A stretch of DNA of 64,000 bases from Nemertoderma westbladi. Its lineage: Eukaryota > Xenacoelomorpha > Nemertodermatida > Nemertodermatidae. Position numbers and translations under genes: made by a program. The stretch spans positions 26,606 to 90,605 of the forward strand of contig JAUCBJ010009072.1 of assembly GCA_032718475.1 (NCBI GenBank), given 5' to 3'. Below the pieces are notes generated by a model that searched no databases, was not told the origin of the DNA, and saw only the letters and a program-made list of their open reading frames with translations. Shown in pieces: positions 56,391 through 64,000 of this stretch; within the stretch, counting starts at the first letter, position 1; every line of letters begins with the position of its first letter.

Positions 56391-57560
56391 TACGTGATTA
56401 TTGAATTACTGTAATACTACAAGTACGCGAGGTCTCACGTAAAATAGAATTGCAAGTTGTGTCAATTCTACGCAATAAACTTTGTTTGGAACGGTACCGA
56501 ATATGGCAAAACATTGGAAGGTTTAACTTTCCGAATTGTAGAGACATACTTGTAGGTTCACCGTCGGTAACCCGCGGAATATTAAACAAAAAACGTGCAC
56601 AATTATTGTAAGCCACCCGAATCTTATTGTTAAATATCTGTGAATAGTTATGAGCATTCCACAGACTGTTACAATATGGTGCAATATGCCCGAAAAAGAG
56701 TTACTTTTACCGGTAAAGGAGCGGTACTGAACTTCCTAACGAAAACATTTGCTCTGGCATACAAGCAATGCATTTGTTTAGTTATGTCGTAATCATCGTC
56801 AGTAGTGAAGTGAAGAATATGTCCTAAATAGTTAAACTTATCAACAATTGGAATATATGCACCATATAAACGGATTCTACTGTACATAGCGGAATAGCTG
56901 AGTGAGATTTCGGCAAAAAATATATAATATACATTTAGTTTTTTTAACATTGAAAAGCATTGAATGAAGTTGGCAAATTTAACAATTTAACAGCGGTGTT
57001 AACTAAATTTGTGTAAACCAGAAATTGATGTAGAGATCAAACAAAGGTCATCTGCATACAGTATGTGATTGACTCGTAAAGAACCCACTTTACAGCCAAC
57101 ACCACTGTTGGTTAATATTATACTGTACTAAGATCATCTACATATAAATTAAAAAAGTAAGGATTTAATATACCTCCTTGTTTACTGCGGTTAGACAATG
57201 TAAAATTAGAGGAGAAAACACCATCCCAAATTATACGCATATATTGGTTCCTATACCATAAAGATACAGTATTAGCCGCACAATATATACTGGAACTCCA
57301 CGGTCTAGTAACTTCCGGAAAAGTTTGAAGTGATTTATGCGATCGAACGCCTTAGACGCGTCCAACATACAAATGTAAATAGGTGTATTGTGATAGAGAT
57401 AGTAATGAATTATTTCTTTAATTGTATAAATACATGTTTCCGTACCTGAATATGATTTGAATCCAAACTGTTTCGCTGACGTTTGCAAACGGTCAATACA
57501 CCGATTTAGAATTATTTTCTCAACAATATTTCCTAGAACTGCACCAAGGGAATGAGAGAC
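56390..57560 (-). mobile_element. decayed non-LTR retrotransposon (reverse transcriptase)
   Basis: Minus-strand pieces in correct order but in different frames: IVEKIILNRCIDRLQTSA, MLDASKAFDRINHFK (catalytic Asp box), SKQGGIL then FNLYVDDL, ILYADDLCLIS (YADD box), FNYLGHILHF, and YNNCARFLFNIPR at the end. Clade uncertain (the pattern suggests a CR1/Rex/Jockey-like group). It begins directly next to an RCC1-like exon, suggesting insertion into that gene. Confidence 0.8.
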
Positions 57561-57683
57561 ATCCCGACCACGGGGGGAGTCCAACGCCGGTAACTCGATG
57601 GGAGTTGGGCGATCGGTGTGGTTTCCTTTACCGTGTTGACCCTCAGTGTTGCTTCCCCAGAAGTAAAGCCGCCCAACGTTTAA
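57560..57683 (-). pseudogene. RCC1-repeat exon fragment, interrupted by retrotransposon
   Basis: Reads VGRLYFWGSNTEGQHGKG then NHTDRPTPIELPALDS and GRDVS, one RCC1 (beta-propeller) repeat. The expected intron acceptor is missing: the sequence before it is tttttattgttaaacg with no AG where phase 1 would require it. After GRDVS the frame passes into reverse transcriptase sequence. Confidence 0.7.
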
Positions 57684-57719
57684 CAATAAAAAAACAATCA
57701 TTTATTTAACACATTGGAT

Positions 57720-58000
57720 ATATTGAGTTCCCTTTTGGAGTACGCAGTACAGACACAAAATTTCCAATAATTTTTTAGCGTTTGAATGAATTTTGCTCAA
57801 ATTACTTGTAAACCTTTTCTACATTCGATGCTCTTTCAATACATGTAATACAATTTAAGAAAATCCACCAAAAATGTTTTATTTTACGTTTTTGCCGAGA
57901 AAAAAGTAAAATCAAAGCAATCCTCTGGGTTACTTTTTTTTCCTAGGGATAATAAGTGAAACTTTTTCTCCCGATTTTGGGGCATATTCGAGTGATAAAC
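57720..58000. repeat. dispersed repeat family B, copy 2
   Basis: gaattttgctcaaattactt and tccaccaaaaatgttttatt in the same order as the copy at 32.44-32.73 kb. Confidence 0.6.
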
Positions 58001-58203
58001 TCACAAACCAAAACACCTTTAAAAACCAAATAATCTTAAATACTACTAGTACAGTAAACTGGTATCAAGTACTGCTCATGGATGATTAGTGGTTACTATT
58101 TCCAAAGAAAGAGCTGTGTTTCTGTCAACACTCAATATTATAATAACTTCCTAAAATAATATAACTTATAATATTCTATCCTATATTTTAGAATGCAACA
58201 AAA

Positions 58204-58275
58204 GGGCTTGTCCGGGAGTCGAACCCGGGACCTCTCGCACCCAAAGCGAGAATCATGCCTCTAGACCAACAAGCC
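58204..58275 (-). tRNA. tRNA-Pro (anticodon TGG)
   Basis: 72 nt on the minus strand. The acceptor stem GGCTTGT pairs with ACAAGCC and the discriminator is C. A-box-like tggtctagagg and B box ggttcgactcc are present. The anticodon loop CTTTGGG sits in the stem CTCGC/GCGAG, giving anticodon TGG. It is followed by TTTTG, a pol III terminator. No intron. The stems are complete, so it appears functional. Confidence 0.95.
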
Positions 58276-58629
58276 GCGATGAAACATCTTTCGGAATTAG
58301 CGATACCAGGAAATTCGAAGTTAAGAAGTCAAGTCAGGAAATATACAGACGGGTAGGCTTAGTAGTAAATGTATGATGTAACATATGGCTGATAATAATA
58401 AATAAACAGTATAAGGGAATGTGGGGGGTTAACATAATGTATTGATGTATAACAACATTACAGACAGCTGTTACTTAGTAACCAACCGCATCAAAATCCG
58501 AACAGAGTGAATGTTTCGAACTGAAAGTAAGGTGAGAGGCTACAGCAGAAATGTGCTGATCTGGATATCAGGCTTGATGACGATACCACCGACAACTATC
58601 TAGGGAGAAAGGAACATCTGCCTGCATAG

Positions 58630-59071
58630 CTAACTGCCCTACCTATTAGTAGATATGGAATGTCCCTACATAAAACTGCATTTCGGGAAAGTCTGTGTCT
58701 AAGGTATGGGTGGTCTCCCCAACGGATGCCTACAACATGTGTCTGTGGTTCTTCGTTTTCAGTTCCACATAGTATCCACTGCCCCCATGGTGGTTTCCCG
58801 AGTATTAGGCACTATGCCATCCGCATCCGCGACTATCTGGAATCCTCGTTCAATAAACGCGGCATACAGTAAGTGCCGCAGCGTCCATGCTCTAATCAAC
58901 AGGATTAGTTTGCTGTTGTCAGAAAAGCGGGGGACCCCTTACTCGACAACAGTGTCCTTGGTGCGAACCAAACTGAACTTTGCACTGGTGAACTCAGCAT
59001 TGATGTGCCTTCGTGGCTCACGTAGCCACAAATGCAGCGTCAGGGGCAAATCCTTGCTGAGACTGGCATAA
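58630..59071 (+). mobile_element. C-terminal fragment of a transposon-encoded protein
   Basis: A first segment (58630-58872) reads LTALPISRYGMSLHKTAFRE, then CVCGSSFSVPHSIHCPHGGF and PSIRHYAIRIRDYL, with Cys/His positions suggesting a zinc site. A second segment in another frame (about 58857-59071) reads TTVSLVRTKLNFALVNSALM then CLRGSRSHK. I associate both blocks, in this order, with C-termini of transposon proteins common in aquatic invertebrate genomes, but cannot name the clade. A deletion and a frameshift separate them. Confidence 0.55.
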
Positions 59072-59255
59072 TCAGCACAGCTGTAGATGCCTAGGTACTG
59101 GGCGTGTAGATACCGTAGATACAGGCACTATTAGAAATAAATCTTGCATAGACAATAATTGTTTTGTAAAAATTAGTGTATTGTTTATTATTGCATTGCA
59201 AGGATACATCCATAGTGTGTACTAGCTGTAAAAAAAGCCGCATCCAACAACTAAC

Positions 59256-59473
59256 CAGTGAGAGCCATAGAATGGCCGGCGCCAGCAGCTAGCGTCCTGT
59301 AGGTCTGATGCTCTACATGGGTGATTAGTATAGGTACGTCCGATTCATTACGTCTACCGGTGCCCTACTGTCCGTTTTCCCCAGCTCCGAACGCGTAAAT
59401 CTTACCGGTGTTGGTAGCGGCAAGCGTGTGGATTCTACCGCAGGTTACTTGAGTTATCTTTCGTGCTTCGGAG
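59256..59473 (-). pseudogene. RCC1-repeat exon with in-frame stop
   Basis: The acceptor is tttattttag|C and the donor CACTG|GTTAGT, 218 bp, phase 2 in and 1 out. It encodes SEARKITQVTCGRIHTLAA, then TNTGKIYAFGAGENGQ, a TAG (59367-59365) where RCC1 repeats have Leu in G-Q-L-G-T-G, then GTGRRNESDVPILITHV and TLAAGAGHSMALT. A single base change (TTG to TAG) explains the stop. With the retrotransposon-interrupted next exon at 57.6 kb this looks like a recently dead RCC1-domain gene or partial duplicate. A sequencing error is possible. Confidence 0.75.
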
Positions 59474-59600
59474 CTAAAATAAACAGCAAATATATAAAAA
59501 GGAAAAAAAGAAACCCGTAGACACTAAGGTAAACACAGACATTAAATTTGCAATAACTTTTGAGTGAGTCTGTTACGGTATATGGCGCTGTATCCACATT

Positions 59601-59700
59601 ATTAGTCATTATGCAGTATGCAATATTAGTCCGTTATGCAGTATGCAATATTAGTCCGTTATACTGTACGTAATATTAGTCCGTTGTGCAGCATAATATT
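59601..59700. repeat. 25-bp tandem repeat, 4 copies
   Basis: attagtccgttatgcagtat + gcaat starts at 59601, 59625, 59650 and 59675. Confidence 0.9.
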
Positions 59701-60058
59701 TTAGATAAGGCATAATAACGCAGTGGTATTTAGATAGGGAAATCGAAACACCCATATATTTGAATCCATCCATTTTGTATAATATGTAGCCCTACCTACG
59801 TAATTTTGTATTAGAGGATATATGTAGATAGTTCCAGGGTAGCAAGTTTATTCGGACCCTGGATTTTGTGCTTGCTGATATTAGCATCAATAGGGCTAGC
59901 ATATAGGGACGCTGTCCTGGCCATTCAGCAGCCAGGGACGTGAACCATTACCATATATGGTAATAATTCGAGGTTTGGGCAGGCAATAGGACTACAATCC
60001 GGCCTCCTTATTGGACTAACTGCTTCCAGGTTGGTCTAATGCTAGCACGGACTGGAGA

Positions 60059-60117
60059 GCCAATAGGAGAGCGATTGAGTCACCCTATTGCATCACCCCA
60101 TCCGGATCACCTATAAA
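60059..60117 (+). promoter_or_regulatory. CCAAT and TATA boxes of the second retroelement (probable LTR promoter)
   Basis: gccaatagg at 60059 and ctataaattgg with TATAAA at 60112-60117, spacing of about 50 bases. The following ccttactgttatccctcac is pyrimidine-rich initiator-like sequence. It lies 2.7 kb upstream of the gag-like frame, as expected for an LTR plus a long leader. Confidence 0.5.
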
Positions 60118-62803
60118 TTGGCGGTGTGCCGGTAGAGCCTTACTGTTATCCCTCACATGATCTGCTATCACCTTTGTACTTGCTGAGCTGTCTCTATTCA
60201 TTTTTGACGGATTTTAGAGTATTTCTGCAATTTGATTAATTTCTTGGAATGATTTGCTAGTGCGATTACTCTTGATTGTGTTTCTCAATTAATTCCTTCG
60301 ATTACTGCTAATTACAACTGAACTATGATTTCTACCTTTTGATTAATGGTTCTATGTGATTCCTTTCTGCGCAATAATCCTAAGGGATTTCTGAGACTGT
60401 CAGACTTTGTGATTTGCATGCGCCGCTACGGTAGCTATTAGCATAATGGAGGGCTAAGGTGCCAGTAGGCGGTGGGCACATCGGGGGGTTGGGCGACTAA
60501 GGGAGAGCGGAGGATTCAAAGGCGGGCAACGCTGGCGGGGGTCAACGTTGTGGTCGGGCAATTTGGACTGTAGGTTGGAGACCGCTCGCCGGTACAGTAA
60601 TTAGGGGGCTGATGATCCAAGGTTTTGTCTCTATTTAGTATTAGGGGGCAGGAATTGGGTTAGTTAGGAAGCCTAGATGTACCCGGGAGGGGCCTGCATA
60701 CCTCACAGTAAGTAGGTAAGTACGTAAGTAAGTTGCGAATTATATAATTGCAGATTGTATAATTGCAAGTCGTGCTATTGTGATCCGTGATTGCTGACTC
60801 TGATTGATGTGTTACTAAAGTGTGCCTAAGATTACGAATGCTTAGATAGGCGCTCTTTTCCCTTTGATTGATTTCTATCTCTTAGTTTACTGTAAATAAT
60901 TACTGATTAGGTCAAAGTAATACAGTATTTTAGGCTGTTACATATTTGTGACTGTAATTAATTAGTAAAATTAAGAATTAGTACGCAGCATAGCGGAGAG
61001 TAGCTAAGGTAATAATTAGAGTACCGTAAACTATTCACGCTGAGCGGTTATTTGAATTAGCGGGCAATAAACTAGATCGCAATAGTTAGTACGCAAGACA
61101 CTAGTGAATTGCTGGTCTAAAGCCAGCTGCAGGCAAGTTTAGACCCAGAGCGGTATCACCCACGAAAGACATTGTACTGTACCAATTTTGATTTATTTAA
61201 ATATTCTCGCATTCACACATTTCGTTAGGGAACCCTCCGTATTCGCGATTAGAAAAGACGTAGGCATTAGCGTACTTCAACAGTAGTAAAATTAGGCGTA
61301 AGAATATACTCTGAGTGCAAAGCCCCTCGCACTCGTCTTAAGTAAGCTTAGGGAGCCGACTCGGGTTTATTGTTTTGGTTATTCCCGCATGGCTCATAGA
61401 TTCGAACAGTTAGCTCTCTATCGAGCGATCGGTAGAGAAAGGAACAAGCGATTTTGCAGGAGCTGTGTAAATTTAGTAAAATATATTAGCGGACGGCAGA
61501 TTAGCGCCATCCAACGGTAAGTAGCGGTTTTGTATTTAGCAACCCTTACAATTTAGTAATAGCACGCTCCTGATCCCCTTTACTTAACAGTAGAGCAGTC
61601 TTTGTGTCTTATTGGTTAGGCGAGAGCTCATTAGGTTGGCAGAGAGGTATACGGGTATTTGTCTGTTCAACAGTTCTGCTGTTAGTATAGGTGTCGCGGT
61701 TGTTTAACAGTGAGGTATGTTTTGTTTGCTGTGGGCTGTAGCGTACAGTAGAACATTGAGTATATTCTTTTAGGCTGTTAGTTTAGATTACTGTATTCAC
61801 TGGCTGCGTACAATAGTACAGTAGTACATTAGGCTGATTGTTGTTACTGCGTACGGTAGAAGGGACATTTGTTTTGCCGTACCACATACAGTATCATTAG
61901 GCTGTTAGGTTGGTGTACTGTTTTACTTACTGTACTGCATACAGTGGATGTACGGTAGTGCGTTTTGCTAATTGCGAATACAGCAGTTCCTTAGGCCTTA
62001 GGGCAAATTGTAATTAGTAAGTTTTTTGAAATTTTTAGCTAGGTTTGCGAGAATTCAGTTTCGGTCAAAATTATTTTGTAAAATTCTAGAGTTTTGTACC
62101 GGTATGTTAGGTAACCGCTTAGTTATTTTATACCATCTGGAGATACATGGCAAGATGGAACTTCTGAGTTTGGGGTTCGTGTGGGTCTGCGGGTTCGGTT
62201 TGCAATCAGCGAAGGGCCTGAATCTTTGGACGCGGACGTGGAATCTCACAGCAAACAAGGTTAGTTGTTCTGTTGGCACCAGTGTGTTTGTGGAAGCAGT
62301 AAAAAATTATCGGTTGTTTAACTGCGAAGCTGAACTCAATTTATTAGTTAGGATATTTAGGTTTAGCCGGCCATGGTTTTTTGAATCGCTCAAGTTAGAG
62401 AGAGAGTTAGAGAGAGTCGCAACCCGAAGATGTAGCCACGCGCTAGTGGATACATATAATATTTGAAATTAAAATTACGTTGATTAGAGCTATATATATA
62501 AAATTAGAAATATTCGGGCGGCAAGTATATTTTGAATATTTTGTATTAGATTCAAAAGTTATTTTGTGCTATACCGGTATTTAATACTATATAGTAGCTA
62601 TATAATAATATTTTTGTTTAAATATTGTGTTAGTATTTGCTATAACTATATACCCCATTAAATTCACAATATTGCATTGCGAATTTATTTGACATTTGGA
62701 CCAACTGATTATTTGACAAATAATTTGACCGTATTTCGGTTAAATTATAATTATATCTCGAACTTTGCGAGATTTTTGCCGGAAGGCAAACATTATTTAG
62801 ACT
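60118..62803 (+). other. leader region of the second retroelement
   Basis: About 2.7 kb between the promoter and the gag-like start, without a recognisable gene. A 146-codon frame at 62026-62466 starts from a non-ATG codon and has no recognisable features, so I do not call it. The LTR boundary cannot be set because the 3' LTR is outside the window. Confidence 0.4.
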
Positions 62804-64000
62804 ATGAGTGTCTCAGACAAAGAGGCACTAGAGGACAGCTATGAGACGGCGGCCGGACCGCCGACTGACGATAGCGTAAATATTACTGTTGATGACAATG
62901 CCGACTATGACGACGCAGCGAGCGACGCTGACGTAAGTGAACAGGAGGACGAGACAGTGACTAGTGAGGAAGAACAACAACCTCAAGTAATAGTATTAGG
63001 ATCCCCTACCGCTACTGTAAGGAAGGACTGCACAGCAGCCCGGACAGAGGTGAGTGATAGGGAGGATAGTGTAGCAGAAGCGAGAGCCCGGAGCCCGGTT
63101 TCCAGACCTGTGGGTATGGTAAGTGCCGTGGTCCCGACGGCTGTAAGGAGTACCCGTAGTTCCCGAAATAATCCTTCAAGTCCACCGAGTGTGAGTCAGG
63201 TAAGCGAGAGAGAACTTGATATCGCGATAAAGAAGAAACTTCGCGCGCATGCCGGACATATAACTCGGACGACGGACAAGGTAAGGAAGATGTTAGCTGA
63301 TTCAGCGAACATCGGGAGGGTAGAGTTAGTAGAGATTAGAAGAGGATATAACTCAGCGTTATTCAAGCAGACGGAGGAGCTTGCAGTCCTAGCGAAGAAG
63401 GCAGTAGAGTCTCAGTCGAGCGATGTGGCGACGAGGATTTACGACAGGGTTTTAGCAGCCTTGTTGGAGCACCGCGAGTTATCGGAGCGATTCCGACGAG
63501 TTAGGACGGAGAACTGGCTGCTATGGGCATCACAAGCGCAGGCGACTCAAGTGAGTGACGCAGAGTTGAGAGAGTTAGTGGAGCGAGAAGAGATCCAAGA
63601 TAAAGAAGAGCGCCGGTATCAAAGGGAAGTTACTAGCTGGCTGATGCAGAATGGAGTGGTGGTGCCGGGCCAGGTGCTACCGACGACGGAGAACATCCAA
63701 CAGAGGACGTTGACTCCACCCGACGATGCATCCAGAGACAGCGGCGATTCCCAGGTTAGTCACGCGCGAGGGAAGGTTATATGTGCTAGATCCCTTGTTT
63801 CTCACAACTCGGCGGAGGAGAGAAGACGCCGACTAGACGAACAGCAGGCGGAAGTTTTGCGTGCACAGGAAGCACGGAAGGAAGCCGAGCGGGAACGGGA
63901 GCGCACACGTAAGTTAGACGCAAAGTTGCGAGAGTTGGAAGAAAAAGGTAAGCGTGAGCAAGCGGAACGCGAACAGGAAGAACGCGAACTCCAACTTCAA
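62804..64000 (+). CDS. Gag-like N-terminus of a second LTR retroelement (incomplete at window end)
   Basis: ATG at 62804 opens a frame of 399 codons running through the last base. Acidic N-terminus (MSVSDKEALEDSYETAA), then a helical block KKLRAHAGHITRTTDKV and VLAALLEHRELSERFRR, then a long charged coiled coil rich in Glu/Arg (EEREL, EQAEREQEER). Long helical, charged N-termini followed by zinc knuckles are usual for BEL/Pao Gag, and the neighbouring element has the same architecture. The sequences are not close copies, so it would be a different family. The pol region lies off the window. Confidence 0.65.
   Translation, partial: MSVSDKEALEDSYETAAGPPTDDSVNITVDDNADYDDAASDADVSEQEDETVTSEEEQQPQVIVLGSPTATVRKDCTAARTEVSDREDSVAEARARSPVSRPVGMVSAVVPTAVRSTRSSRNNPSSPPSVSQVSERELDIAIKKKLRAHAGHITRTTDKVRKMLADSANIGRVELVEIRRGYNSALFKQTEELAVLAKKAVESQSSDVATRIYDRVLAALLEHRELSERFRRVRTENWLLWASQAQATQVSDAELRELVEREEIQDKEERRYQREVTSWLMQNGVVVPGQVLPTTENIQQRTLTPPDDASRDSGDSQVSHARGKVICARSLVSHNSAEERRRRLDEQQAEVLRAQEARKEAERERERTRKLDAKLRELEEKGKREQAEREQEERELQLQ

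Overview
Animal (metazoan) genomic DNA. It is AT-rich and carries multi-exon genes with GT-AG introns, a eukaryotic tRNA, BEL/Pao-type LTR retrotransposons, non-LTR retrotransposon relics, SINE-like and MITE-like elements, and unusually many minisatellites. An aquatic invertebrate is plausible from the element types, but I cannot assign a species.

The dominant feature is one long gene on the minus strand, start codon at 34083 and C-terminal end near 1520. I assembled it exon by exon from splice sites and reading-frame phase. It encodes a SLAIN-motif microtubule plus-end protein: an N-terminal [15 protein letters not shown] block, a central [16 protein letters not shown] block, then Ser/Arg/Pro-rich exons with an SxIP motif. 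Every exon junction I propose is phase-consistent, except the 3' end of one large optional exon. An alternative first exon near 10.7 kb carries its own SKIP motif.

Minisatellites have invaded this gene at almost every level. A 51-bp array of about 5.9 kb (17.07-22.99 kb) is an amplification of the exon 6/intron 6 boundary, so it repeats a strong 5' splice site on the order of 115 times. The last coding exon appears to run straight into an in-frame 33-bp array (29 copies of an 11-residue repeat). A large optional exon holds two further in-frame arrays. Introns carry a 53-bp array, a 17/21-bp array, a foldback element with palindromic 21-bp repeats, and a possible TTAA-flanked MITE. An intronless, frameshifted aldo-keto reductase copy sits in intron 6 on the opposite strand.

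Upstream of the SLAIN gene, 34.3-38.3 kb is a 4-kb terminal-inverted-repeat element flanked by an apparent 8-bp duplication. At 39.05-50.89 kb is a complete BEL/Pao-type LTR element with two 1,249-bp LTRs that look identical and a 5-bp target duplication. It keeps gag and protease but has lost reverse transcriptase, RNase H and integrase. It also has an unusual zinc-knuckle reading frame before the 3' LTR.

The right part (51-60 kb) is gene-poor. It holds a 52-bp minisatellite, a decayed non-LTR retrotransposon, two broken RCC1-repeat exons, a tRNA-Pro(TGG) and a fragment of another transposon protein. From about 60 kb to the end lie the promoter, leader and open gag-like frame of a second retroelement that runs off the window.
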